Below, piece by piece: positions 7,732 through 14,823 of a stretch of DNA of 16,020 nucleotides. The stretch spans positions 1-16,020 of the forward strand of contig RGBY01000028.1 in the NCBI GenBank assembly GCA_009919445.1, given 5' to 3'. A program made the position numbers and the translations under genes. Below the pieces are notes generated by a model. The model ran no database searches. It was not told the DNA's origin and worked only from the letters and a program-made list of their open reading frames with translations. Within the stretch, counting starts at the first letter, position 1. Each line of letters opens with the position of its first letter. The DNA comes from Planctomycetia bacterium (lineage in GTDB: Bacteria; Planctomycetota; Planctomycetia; Pirellulales; UBA1268).

Positions 7732-8670
7732 TCAGGTGGCGTCTGCGGCAGTCATGAGGCCACGGAGAATGCAGTCTTTGACGGCGGCAACGTCACAGGA
7801 GATGAGCATGTCGAGGTTTGGCTTCCACTCCCGCACCTGGCGGCGGTCAATAACCAGCATGCCGGCAGTCAACTCACCACCAGTTTCGACATCTGCGGCA
7901 ACCGTCTGTCGCCGGAAGAGTTCGGGGTTGGTCACTGCCACCAAGGCAACCACATCATGCAGGTGGATACCTTCGCTGCCGAGGAACTGCCGGTGAGCCC
8001 TGAAGGCATGCGGAAGCATCCGCTGTAGCACTCGGCCGGCGCGGGAAAACGCATCGGGAATCTGGTCGAGCATGTCAAAGCCAAAGACAACCTGCGAACT
8101 GGTTTCCAGCGGAAGCAGGGTCTTGCGGCAGGGCTCGCTGATGACATGCCGGGCTGCCAGCGGGTCACAATAAAAATTGAAATCAGCTGCGGGTGTGGCC
8201 CCGCCGTTGGCGTGAAGGGTGCCGCCACAGATGAGCACGTCACCTAGTAACTCAAGGATGGCGGGGTCGCGACGGAGTAACCGCGAGAGATTGGTCAGCG
8301 GACCCAGACAAAGAATGGTCACTTCATGGGGATGGGCCCGGATGGTTTCCCAGATCACCTTTTCAGCGGCGTGGCTTCCGTGCAGTGGCACCGCGGGCAG
8401 ATCAACACCACCAAGGCCATCCGGCCCGTGCATGCTGAAGGCCCGTTCCGGCAGGAAACCATCTTCAGAGGCGATGCCAATTCGAGGAATCCGCGGGGGA
8501 TCGAGATAGGTCACCAAGGCCTGCAGGTTGGCTGAGGCCTGGCCCGCAGGGACATTTCCACCGGTGGCTGTGACTGCGAGCACCTCCAGACGCGGATCGA
8601 ACAGCGCTGCTGCCAACGCGATGGCGTCATCAATTCCCGGGTCCACATCGATGATGAGCTTTCGTCGCAT
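7732..8670 (-). CDS. Inosine/uridine-type nucleoside hydrolase
   Basis: A 312-residue calcium-dependent hydrolase that splits ribonucleosides into base and ribose. The N-terminal DVDPGIDD gives Asp8, Asp10, Asp14 and Asp15. TGGN places Asn39, LGPLTN places Thr126, DFNFYCDP places Asp163 and Asn165, and LHDVVAL places Asp239. These fit, almost residue for residue, the Ca2+ and ribose ligands known in the Crithidia enzyme (Asp10, Asp15, Asn39, Thr126, Glu166, Asn168, Asp242), which supports starting at ATG 8670 rather than GTG 8700. HGPDGLGG (81-88) also fits. One change: the usual AEFN is ADFN here, so Asp replaces the ribose-binding Glu. There is no signal peptide and no clear Shine-Dalgarno site. 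It is divergent from trpD and convergent with the PhnP-like gene, so it is a single-gene unit, probably for purine/pyrimidine salvage. The base preference is unknown. Confidence 0.9.
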   Translation of the reverse strand: MRRKLIIDVDPGIDDAIALAAALFDPRLEVLAVTATGGNVPAGQASANLQALVTYLDPPRIPRIGIASEDGFLPERAFSMHGPDGLGGVDLPAVPLHGSHAAEKVIWETIRAHPHEVTILCLGPLTNLSRLLRRDPAILELLGDVLICGGTLHANGGATPAADFNFYCDPLAARHVISEPCRKTLLPLETSSQVVFGFDMLDQIPDAFSRAGRVLQRMLPHAFRAHRQFLGSEGIHLHDVVALVAVTNPELFRRQTVAADVETGGELTAGMLVIDRRQVREWKPNLDMLISCDVAAVKDCILRGLMTAADAT

Positions 8671-8809
8671 AGCCGAATCGTAGCGGCCGGGGGCCGCCAC
8701 GAAAACCTGATTCTGTCGGGAGGTGACGCCGTAGCCGGTTCATGCGACACTCTACCCGCTGCCGGAACCTTCCCGTCCCAGGACACATTCTCTGTAGGAC
8801 CAATTCATC
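8671..8809. other. Divergent intergenic region between nucleoside hydrolase and trpD
   Basis: 139 bases between two divergent starts. It should hold both promoters, but I see no convincing -35/-10 pair on either strand. The only clear signal is AGGA at 8796-8799, 10 nt before the trpD GTG. No trp leader peptide or attenuator-like hairpin was seen. Confidence 0.4.
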
Positions 8810-9862
8810 GTGGAACCATCTGCTGTGCAACTGCTTGAACAGGCCAGGGCTGCCGAGATGGCCGGCCAGCCACTTTCCCGCAGTGCTGTCACCGGGCTCG
8901 TCGAGGCGGTTCTCGCCGGTGACATCAGTCCCGATGATTTTGGGCATTGGCTTGCCCTGACCGCTGACCGGCTGCCGACCGCAGCTGAGTTGGCAGGGGT
9001 GGTCGATGCCCTCCGGCGGCGGATGCGGCCTTTGGTAACGAATGTCAGCGGGCCCATCGTGGATACCTGTGGGACCGGTGGCGATGGATCAGGCACCTTC
9101 AATATTTCGACGGCGGCGGCTCTGGTGGTGGCGGCGGCTGGGCTGCCGGTGGCCAAACATGGGAACCGGGCGGTTTCCAGCAAGACCGGATCAGCCGATG
9201 TGCTGGAGGAACTTGGCGTCTGCGTTGAGGCGTCTCCCGAAGTCAATCAGGCCTGCCTCGAGCAGGTCGGCATCTGTTTCTGTTTCGCCCCCGCCTACCA
9301 TCCCGCGATGGCAACAGTCGGGCCCGTGCGACGCCGCATCGGTCGACCGACGGTCTTCAATCTGGTGGGGCCTCTCTGCAACCCGGCGGGGGCAGCTGTC
9401 CAGGTGATCGGTGTCGGCAGGCCGGGGGCAGAAGAAATTATGGCTGAAGCCGCGCGGCTAGTTGGTCTTTCCCGGGCTGTCATCGTCTGTTCCGAAGATG
9501 GGGTCGATGAGGTTGGCCTGTTTGCTCCGACTCGGGTTCTTGATGTCACTGCTGAGGGTGTGACCCAGAGCCAGTGGATGCCGGAAGACTTTGGGGTGGA
9601 TACTGCTCCAGAGCCTGCTCGGAGTGAGCTGCTGGTTGATAACGCTGCTGGCAGTGCGGCCGTTATTCGTCAGATCTTGGCCGGCAAGCCGGGGCCGGGC
9701 CGCGATATGGTCGTGCTCAATGCGGCAGCGGTGCTTTGGGCTTCTGGTCGGGCAGACAGTCTTCCTGCTGCCCGGGCGCTGGCTGAACAGGCGATTGACT
9801 CCGGGGCGGCAGCGGCCACGCTCGCGCGGCTTGCAGAATGCTCGCAGGCAGCGGGGAATTGA
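8810..9862 (+). CDS. trpD: Anthranilate phosphoribosyltransferase
   Basis: A 350-residue cytoplasmic enzyme that joins anthranilate to PRPP, the second step from chorismate to tryptophan. The family signature is complete: DTCGTGGDGSGTFNIS (85-100, PRPP diphosphate loop), KHGNRAVSSKTGSADVLEELG (116-136), HPAMATVGPVRRRIG (164-178, anthranilate side), FNLVGPLCNPA (183-193) and DGVDEVGL (230-237, with the Asp-Glu pair that holds magnesium). The all-alpha N-terminal domain (1-70) is present. Length is typical. The start is GTG 8810 with AGGA 10 nt upstream. No other trp gene is next to it: the left neighbour is a divergent nucleoside hydrolase and the right neighbour a convergent protease. Tryptophan genes are therefore dispersed here, as in many planctomycetes. 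Thymidine phosphorylase, a fold relative, is unlikely given the GTGGDGSGTFNIS and KHGNR motifs. Confidence 0.95.
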   Translation: MEPSAVQLLEQARAAEMAGQPLSRSAVTGLVEAVLAGDISPDDFGHWLALTADRLPTAAELAGVVDALRRRMRPLVTNVSGPIVDTCGTGGDGSGTFNISTAAALVVAAAGLPVAKHGNRAVSSKTGSADVLEELGVCVEASPEVNQACLEQVGICFCFAPAYHPAMATVGPVRRRIGRPTVFNLVGPLCNPAGAAVQVIGVGRPGAEEIMAEAARLVGLSRAVIVCSEDGVDEVGLFAPTRVLDVTAEGVTQSQWMPEDFGVDTAPEPARSELLVDNAAGSAAVIRQILAGKPGPGRDMVVLNAAAVLWASGRADSLPAARALAEQAIDSGAAAATLARLAECSQAAGN

Positions 9863-9913
9863 ACAGGCCTTGGCGGCGGAACTGGCCCTGGAAGAAGAGC
9901 GGGTGCCCTGCCA

Positions 9914-11176
9914 TTACCGGTTCGAACGGCTGGGAGTTCCCGGCTCGAATGAGTCACGCGGGGCAACGGTCACCTCCAGCGAGAGTGGCTGCCCGTTGCG
10001 GAAGACCCGCATTCTGACCCGCTGGTCGGTCGGCGTCATGCTGACAAGGCTCACGAGATGATCATCGTCATCGACCGGCTCTCCTGAGAACTCAAGAATG
10101 ACATCATTGAGTTGCAGGCCGATCTGCTCCGCAGGAGAGGCGGCGGTGATGCCCGTCACGCGGGCGCCGACAGGACGGGTCAGGCCGAGTCGGTGAGCCG
10201 TTGCCAGATCAAAGTTGTTATCGAGGGAGACGCCAAGATAGGCCCGCGACACCGCGCCACGGTTGACCAGTTGAAGGGCAACAAATTTCACCATCGAGAT
10301 GGGGATGGCAAAGCCGATACCGTCGTTTCCTCCAGAGTGGCTGGCAATGCAGGTGTTGATGCCAATTACTTCGCCCCGCAGGTTGATCAGTGGGCCACCG
10401 CTGTTGCCGGGATTGATGGCAGCATCGGTCTGAATGAAATTCTGGAAGCGGACATCGCCGTCACCAAGATCGAGGTCTCGACGGCCCTTGGCCGAGACGA
10501 TACCGAGCGTGACAGAATGCCGCAGCCCGAAGGGGCTCCCAATGGCCAGCACCATGTCACCGATTTGAACAGCGTTGTCAGGAGCGAGGCGGGCAGTTGG
10601 AAGGTCTGGCTCGGCCACAAGCATGACGCCAATGTCGGTGCCGGCATCGGTCCAGACCTGGGTTGGTGAAATCTCGCGGCCATCCTCCAAGCGAATAATG
10701 ATGCTGTCGAGTGAGGCGCGGTTGATGACATGCCGGTTGGTGATGACGACGGTGCGATCGGCCAGTCGGGTGATCACGCCCGAGCCAGCTTCGCTGTCGC
10801 GGTTTGAGGGGCGGCCCGGGCGGTTTGGCTTGCCGGCTTCAATGTGAACGACAGTCGGCCGGAGCAGCAGGGTGAGACGATGGAGCTGGGCTGCCTGCCG
10901 CTCGAAATAGCGGGCATCACGGGCCAGTTCGTCATAGAGACGGTCCCGCTCAATCAGTGACAACTCGCCACCACGCCGCGGGTCGATGCGCTCCTGCTGA
11001 CTCACCGCAGCAGGCTGAATCGGTCGTAGCGGTGTTGCTGATTCTTCAGCCGCAGCCGACTTCAGAGGGAGGCTCGTCAGGCATGCGGCCGCCAGACAGC
11101 ATGCTGGCAGGGCCAGACGCAAAAACCCTGTCCAGTCCCGGCTTTCGTCGGGCAAATGCTTGAAACGCACCGTCAT
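9914..11176 (-). CDS. HtrA/DegP-type periplasmic serine protease with one PDZ domain
   Basis: A 420-residue S1C-family protease for quality control of envelope proteins. From ATG 11176: a signal peptide with hydrophobic core near residues 20-36 and a cleavage-like SAAAEES at 40-46; a polar, probably helical linker (about 60-105) rich in Glu and Arg; the trypsin-like domain (about 108-300); and a single PDZ domain (about 306-400). The catalytic triad is His149 in TNRHVI, Asp181 in GTDIGVM and Ser259 in NPGNSGGP. One PDZ makes it DegS-like in domain count rather than DegP-like, but the N-terminus looks cleavable, not a firm anchor. AGG 6 nt before the ATG supports the start. It is last in a run of same-strand genes, 101 nt after the DksA-like gene, and convergent with trpD (51 nt gap). 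I see no good intrinsic terminator between them. Confidence 0.92.
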   Translation of the reverse strand: MTVRFKHLPDESRDWTGFLRLALPACCLAAACLTSLPLKSAAAEESATPLRPIQPAAVSQQERIDPRRGGELSLIERDRLYDELARDARYFERQAAQLHRLTLLLRPTVVHIEAGKPNRPGRPSNRDSEAGSGVITRLADRTVVITNRHVINRASLDSIIIRLEDGREISPTQVWTDAGTDIGVMLVAEPDLPTARLAPDNAVQIGDMVLAIGSPFGLRHSVTLGIVSAKGRRDLDLGDGDVRFQNFIQTDAAINPGNSGGPLINLRGEVIGINTCIASHSGGNDGIGFAIPISMVKFVALQLVNRGAVSRAYLGVSLDNNFDLATAHRLGLTRPVGARVTGITAASPAEQIGLQLNDVILEFSGEPVDDDDHLVSLVSMTPTDQRVRMRVFRNGQPLSLEVTVAPRDSFEPGTPSRSNR

Positions 11177-11223
11177 GGCAAACCTGCCTCTCCACTCCGT
11201 CATCTGTCAGCCGGCCACGAGAA

Positions 11224-11229
11224 ACTATA
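11224..11229 (-). promoter_or_regulatory. Candidate -10 box for htrA-type gene
   Basis: In the 101-nt gap before the protease gene, TATAGT on the minus strand (5 of 6 match to TATAAT) sits about 48 nt before the ATG. No acceptable -35 box is seen at 16-18 nt, so it would need an activator or another sigma factor. Weak support. Confidence 0.22.
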
Positions 11230-11277
11230 CCTCGCGTCAGCCGACGAGAGCGGCCACCCTCCGTAGCCGAGGGGGTG

Positions 11278-11664
11278 TCAAGAGACGTCGTACTCGAGGT
11301 TTGCCCAGCCTGACCCCGATTTTTCCTCTTCCCGCTGGCAGCCAATACACATGGTGGCATAGGGCAGAGCCTGCAACCGGGCCAGTGGAATCTTGCCTCC
11401 GCAGATTTCACAGGTGCCGTACGTGCCTTCTTTCAGTCGCTCGAGGGCATTTTCGATCGAGCCCAACTCGCGGGCCTCGACCTCGGCAAGCTGCGAACTG
11501 ATTTCGTCCTGAGAGGAGTCGACGGCAGCATCTCCGAGATCTCCTGGCGACTCACTCCGCAGTTCTTTCAGCAGCGTCAGGTCACCGTCGAGAGCATTTC
11601 GCAGTGCGTCACGACGACGAATGAGAATGGCGCGGAGGCTTAAAAGTGCATCTTTTCGAGCCAT
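11278..11664 (-). CDS. DksA/TraR-family C4 zinc-finger protein
   Basis: A 128-residue protein, shorter than E. coli DksA (151). It has an N-terminal helical hairpin (about 5-80) and a zinc finger with Cys85, Cys88, Cys106 and Cys109 (CxxC, 17 residues, CxxC). The hairpin tip carries Asp42, Asp45 and Ala47, fitting the DxxDxA motif that DksA inserts into the secondary channel of RNA polymerase. A regulatory role at RNA polymerase, possibly with ppGpp, is therefore plausible, though many short TraR-like proteins have other roles. The start is ATG 11664 with a strong GGAGGA at 11672-11677, 7 nt upstream; the frame runs open further to 11730 but without support. It is separated from yjbQ by 231 nt and from the protease by 101 nt, and probably has its own promoter. 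Confidence 0.88.
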   Translation of the reverse strand: MARKDALLSLRAILIRRRDALRNALDGDLTLLKELRSESPGDLGDAAVDSSQDEISSQLAEVEARELGSIENALERLKEGTYGTCEICGGKIPLARLQALPYATMCIGCQREEEKSGSGWANLEYDVS

Positions 11665-11686
11665 GGTGTGTTCCTCCTTCAGCCCA

Positions 11687-11714
11687 ACTTTAGACAGACC
11701 AGACAATCTGTCAG
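11687..11714 (-). promoter_or_regulatory. Candidate promoter of the DksA/TraR gene
   Basis: CTGACA (11709-11714; 5 of 6 match to the -35 box) and TAAAGT (11687-11692; 4 of 6 match to the -10 box) on the minus strand are 16 nt apart. Transcription would begin near 11680, giving a short leader of about 16 nt that just contains the GGAGGA ribosome site. An inverted repeat fills the spacer (separate entry). Confidence 0.33.
11693..11712. repeat. Inverted repeat, possible operator
   Basis: GACAGA (11693-11698) and TCTGTC (11707-11712) form perfect 6-base arms around an 8-base centre. The dyad covers the spacer between the proposed -35 and -10 boxes of the DksA/TraR gene and overlaps the -35 box. 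That is a position where a bound repressor would block polymerase. The operator role is inferred from position only. Confidence 0.35.
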
Positions 11715-11759
11715 CCGCGGGCGCACCCAATAATACGGATGAGGCCGGCCGGCGGTTCT

Positions 11760-11791
11760 GGGCTGGCAGGAAAAAATTTTCCCCAAAGCCC
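11760..11791. repeat. Imperfect 32-bp dyad with AT-rich core
   Basis: Outer arms GGGCT (11760-11764) and AGCCC (11787-11791) enclose inner arms GGAAAA (11769-11774) and TTTTCC (11777-11782), with two bases in the middle. It lies in the 231-nt gap (11665-11895) between yjbQ and the DksA/TraR gene. It is not followed by a T-run on either strand, so it does not look like an intrinsic terminator. The rest of that gap is GC-rich and holds no gene I can support. Confidence 0.35.
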
Positions 11792-11895
11792 GAGACGGCC
11801 GGTGTTTCCCCCTTTGAAGCCGTCTTTTCGCCGCTGGCATCCGCTTTGCAGATCGGCAGATTGCCGGGGAGACTCTCGGACAGTCCTTGAGGCCG

Positions 11896-12336
11896 CTATT
11901 CCCGGGCCAGACTTCCCAGTTCTCCGTGCAGGGTCAGAACCAGCCGCCGCGGGCCACCGGCGTTTCGATGTTCGCAGAGATAGATGCCCTGCCAGGTGCC
12001 AAGACTGAGCCGCCCCCGGCTCACCGGAATCGTAAGAGAACACCCTAGCAGGGAGGCCTTCACGTGAGCCGGCATATCGTCCGGGCCCTCACAGGTGTGA
12101 CGGTAGGGGAAGGCTTCGGGGGCAATTCGGCTGCAGGCCATCTCGAGGTCATCGGGCACATCTGGATCGGCGTTTTCGTTGATCGACAGGCTTGCTGAAG
12201 TGTGCTGCAAAAACAGGTGGAGGAGGCCAATTGAGACTGGCTCGAGGCCGCTGAGAACTTGTTCGATCTCCGCAGTGATCAAATGGAAGCCGCGACGGCG
12301 GGCCGCCAGCTGGATGGTCTGCTGTTGCCAGGACAT
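11896..12336 (-). CDS. yjbQ: YjbQ/UPF0047 family protein
   Basis: A 146-residue single-domain protein, close in length to E. coli YjbQ (138). Conserved blocks: SRGFHL-like ARRRGFHLIT (12-21), GLLHLFLQHTSASLSINENADP (37-58, with the metal-site His45), GPDDMPAHVKASLLG (84-98) and GTWQGIYLCEHR (113-124). The family has a trimeric fold with a likely metal site, and its E. coli member showed weak thiamine-phosphate synthase activity; its normal role is not settled. No thiamine gene is near, so that role is not supported here. The ATG at 12336 gives the family-typical N-terminus (WQQQTIQL); the ribosome site is weak. It starts 50 nt after the propeller gene on the same strand, so cotranscription with the dehydrogenase module is possible. 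Confidence 0.9.
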   Translation of the reverse strand: MSWQQQTIQLAARRRGFHLITAEIEQVLSGLEPVSIGLLHLFLQHTSASLSINENADPDVPDDLEMACSRIAPEAFPYRHTCEGPDDMPAHVKASLLGCSLTIPVSRGRLSLGTWQGIYLCEHRNAGGPRRLVLTLHGELGSLARE

Positions 12337-12386
12337 TCTGGGTACCCCGAAGGAAAGCGTTCAGTCGTCGAACTGAGCGAAAACGT

Positions 12387-13646
12387 CTACTCCGTTTCGT
12401 CGCCATGCTCGGCAGCCGAACGAAAACACCAGATGGTGCCATCTTCGTTGGCCAGCAGCAGGTGATTGGCCACAACTGCCGGGGAGCCAACAAAACTGCC
12501 GCCGGCATCAAACTCCCAGCAGGGAATGCCATCTGTCAGCCGAAGCATGGCGATTCGGCCGGCTGCGTCGGCCGCTAAGATGACGGGAGCTGGTGCGGCT
12601 GCGGCTGCCGGAATTGCCTGCAGCATGATCGGTGAGGCATCGAGGCGTCCTGCAAAGGGCTGTCGCCAGAGTCTGCTGCCATCAGATGTCGCAAAGGCCT
12701 CAAGAACCCGACCACGTGAGCCGACCACGACAACTCCCTCAGCCACTGCCGCACTGGCTCGGTAGGCAGGAGCACTGGCGGCAGGCTGTTGCTGCCAATC
12801 GACAACACCGTCCACGAAGTTGACGGCAAAGAAGCGACCGCCTTCGGTTCCAAAAAAAACCTGTGAGCCCAGCACGGCTGGTGTTGTGCCAGTCGGTCCG
12901 CCAAGGGGAATGGCGGTGACAGCAGCACCCGTCAGGGCATCAATGACATGCAGGCTGCCGTCACAGCCGGCCAGGAAGACCCGCGGGCCAGCGGGGGCAT
13001 GACCGACGGTCGGTGAGCAGCGAATCTGGTCGGCGATTTCATGGGACCAGATTGTTTTACCGCTGGCTAACTCGAGGCAGAGGAGAGTGGCATCCTGCGA
13101 GCCAACCAAGACAACCGGCGGGTCATGGTCCATCAAAATAGTTGGGCCTCCGGAAATTTCTCCGTCGGTGGTCACGCTCCACCGCAGGGCTCCCGTCTGG
13201 CTGTCAAAGGCTCGGAGCGTGCCCAGGTCATCACCGACAACAACAAGCGGCTCGTCAGTTTGGGTTGAGATCGCTGCTGCCGCCGGAAATCCTGAGTCGG
13301 GTGAGTTGAATTCCCAGAGCGTCTTGCCGGTCTCGAGTGCGAGGGCCAGAAACCGGCCATTGAGGTCACCCAGGTAGATGCGGTTTTCGGCAACCACTGG
13401 GGTTGCCGTGAAGCTGCAGTCGGTAAAGCGTTGCTGCCAATGTTCGCTCAGGGGCAGTCGCAGGGTGACGAGCGACTGGCCGCTGCCTGAAGGGGTGCCG
13501 CGAAACATCGGCCAGGCATCAGTTCCAGCTGCGTTTTCCGCAGCGGGGGTGGTCATTGCCAGGGACAGAACGAAGAGGCCAGCCAGCACCCCCTGCCAGC
13601 AGTTGTCTACAAGGCCGACGGTGTGAAGGGGTCGCAGTCGGATCAT
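12387..13646 (-). CDS. Exported PQQ-like beta-propeller repeat protein
   Basis: A 419-residue protein. Residues 1-36 form a signal peptide (hydrophobic core about 18-32, cleavage near PAAEN). The rest consists of about seven or eight repeats of the PQQ-enzyme type, each with the pattern G-x-L-x-A-[FL]-x-x-x-[ST]-G-x-x-x-W. Examples are GRFLALALETGKTLWEF, GTLRAFDSQTGALRW, ATLLCLELASGKTIW, GRVLEAFATSDGSRLW and GRIAMLRLTDGIPCW, ending in EDGTIWCF. Many such planctomycete proteins contain this propeller without quinone. I see no recognisable metal or PQQ site and no dehydrogenase domain, so binding of PQQ is doubtful. BamB-like scaffolding is another possibility. Its ATG overlaps the stop of the alcohol dehydrogenase (ATGA at 13643-13646), and no Shine-Dalgarno site is seen, which points to translational coupling. 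Function unknown. Confidence 0.85.
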   Translation of the reverse strand: MIRLRPLHTVGLVDNCWQGVLAGLFVLSLAMTTPAAENAAGTDAWPMFRGTPSGSGQSLVTLRLPLSEHWQQRFTDCSFTATPVVAENRIYLGDLNGRFLALALETGKTLWEFNSPDSGFPAAAAISTQTDEPLVVVGDDLGTLRAFDSQTGALRWSVTTDGEISGGPTILMDHDPPVVLVGSQDATLLCLELASGKTIWSHEIADQIRCSPTVGHAPAGPRVFLAGCDGSLHVIDALTGAAVTAIPLGGPTGTTPAVLGSQVFFGTEGGRFFAVNFVDGVVDWQQQPAASAPAYRASAAVAEGVVVVGSRGRVLEAFATSDGSRLWRQPFAGRLDASPIMLQAIPAAAAAPAPVILAADAAGRIAMLRLTDGIPCWEFDAGGSFVGSPAVVANHLLLANEDGTIWCFRSAAEHGDETE

Positions 13647-14788
13647 GAGGCTGCCAATCGGTAAAGTTCGGCCAGTTCAGCGGGCCCGCAGGGCCGTGGA
13701 TTGAAGGTGCCGGTCCACTGCGAGGCGGCAGCGGCAGCCAGATTGGTGATGTCGACCTTCGTGGCCGGTGGAACGAGGTCAGAAAGGTGACGGGCAAGAC
13801 CTGCTCGATCGAGCAGACTGTCGAGCCAGTCAGCGATTGCGAGTGCTGGTGGGGCGGTCGTGAGTTCGGCTAGCCCAGCCAGTTCAGCGTAGCCAGCGGC
13901 TGCCGCCTCGGCGTTGAAGCGAACAACATGAGGCAGCATCAGGCCAACGGCCTGGCCGTGGGGGATCTGATGGCTGGCCGTGAGCGGATTGGCAAGCGCA
14001 TGGGCTGCACCCAGCATGGCATTCTCAATGGCAAGCCCTGCCCAGGCAGCGCCGAGCTGGACAGCTCCCCGGACTGTTAGGTCAGCCTCTCCATCCAGAA
14101 CGTGTGGCAGCTGGCGAGAAAGCAGCCGCCAGGCCTCCCGAGAGAAGACCTGTGAGGCGGGGGTGGCGGCAGCACTGACATGACTCTCGAGAGCATGAGA
14201 GACTGCGTCGATCCCGGTGAGGGCGGCCACCCGCGCTGGCTGGGTGAGTGTCAGACAGGGATCGAGGATGGCCACCCGAAAGGCAGCCTGGGGGTTGCCG
14301 CAGGCCAGTTTTTCGCCTGTCTCCGAGTCACTGATGAGGGCAAACGACTGGGTTTCACTGCCGGTGCCAGCCGTGGTCGGACAGCCGATTGCCGGCAGGA
14401 GCGGGAGGCTGCTCGTGCCGCGACCCCGGTAGTCTTGCATCTGGCCGCCGCAGCAATGCAGGAAGTTGATGCCTTTGGCGCAGTCCATCGAACTGCCGCC
14501 CCCCAGGCCAACAATCAGGTCAGGCTGGAAGTCGTGCGCGGCAGCAGCACCAGCTTCGACCTGGCTGGTCGTTGGATTTTCGGTGAAGTCACTGAACACC
14601 GTCGTCGTACCGCCGGCGGCTTTAAGTGAATCAAGCCCCGTCTGGGTGTGACCGGCAGCAACGACCCCTGGGTCGCTCACCACCAAGATTCGGCTTCCCC
14701 CCAATTCAGCCGCAAGCTGCCCCAGTTGGTCAATGCATCCTGGGCCAACAACGAGTCGCGTTGCCGCTCGAAAGGAGAACAGGTTCAT
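13643..14788 (-). CDS. Iron-type (group III) alcohol dehydrogenase
   Basis: A 381-residue member of the Fe-ADH family that oxidises an alcohol or reduces an aldehyde with NAD(P). The start is ATG 14788, 8 nt after AGGAAGGG; an in-frame ATG at 14812 has no ribosome site. The N-terminal Rossmann-like part holds VGLGGGSSMDCAKG (93-106), followed by CPTTAGTGSE (136-145). The four metal ligands known from E. coli FucO (Asp196, His200, His263, His277) fit Asp194, His198, His263 and His277 here. The second histidine of the usual HxxxH motif (His267 in FucO, near the nicotinamide) is Asn267. It lies 35 nt after the aldehyde dehydrogenase and overlaps the propeller gene by 4 nt. The pair suggests one alcohol-aldehyde-acid (or acyl-CoA) route; the substrate cannot be told. 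No signal peptide, so it is cytoplasmic. Confidence 0.9.
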   Translation of the reverse strand: MNLFSFRAATRLVVGPGCIDQLGQLAAELGGSRILVVSDPGVVAAGHTQTGLDSLKAAGGTTTVFSDFTENPTTSQVEAGAAAAHDFQPDLIVGLGGGSSMDCAKGINFLHCCGGQMQDYRGRGTSSLPLLPAIGCPTTAGTGSETQSFALISDSETGEKLACGNPQAAFRVAILDPCLTLTQPARVAALTGIDAVSHALESHVSAAATPASQVFSREAWRLLSRQLPHVLDGEADLTVRGAVQLGAAWAGLAIENAMLGAAHALANPLTASHQIPHGQAVGLMLPHVVRFNAEAAAAGYAELAGLAELTTAPPALAIADWLDSLLDRAGLARHLSDLVPPATKVDITNLAAAAASQWTGTFNPRPCGPAELAELYRLAAS

Positions 14789-14823
14789 TGCTGCGGCCCT
14801 TCCTGTGCCCATCGCTGAATCGT

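Noticed and set aside
9863..9913. Terminator between convergent trpD and protease genes
   Set aside because: Only weak and imperfect GC pairing is seen in the 51-nt gap, with no T-run in either direction.
11255..11277. Hairpin just after the DksA/TraR stop as an intrinsic terminator
   Set aside because: Arms CACCCTC and GAGGGGGTG pair only with a bulge of two bases, and no T-run follows on the minus strand.
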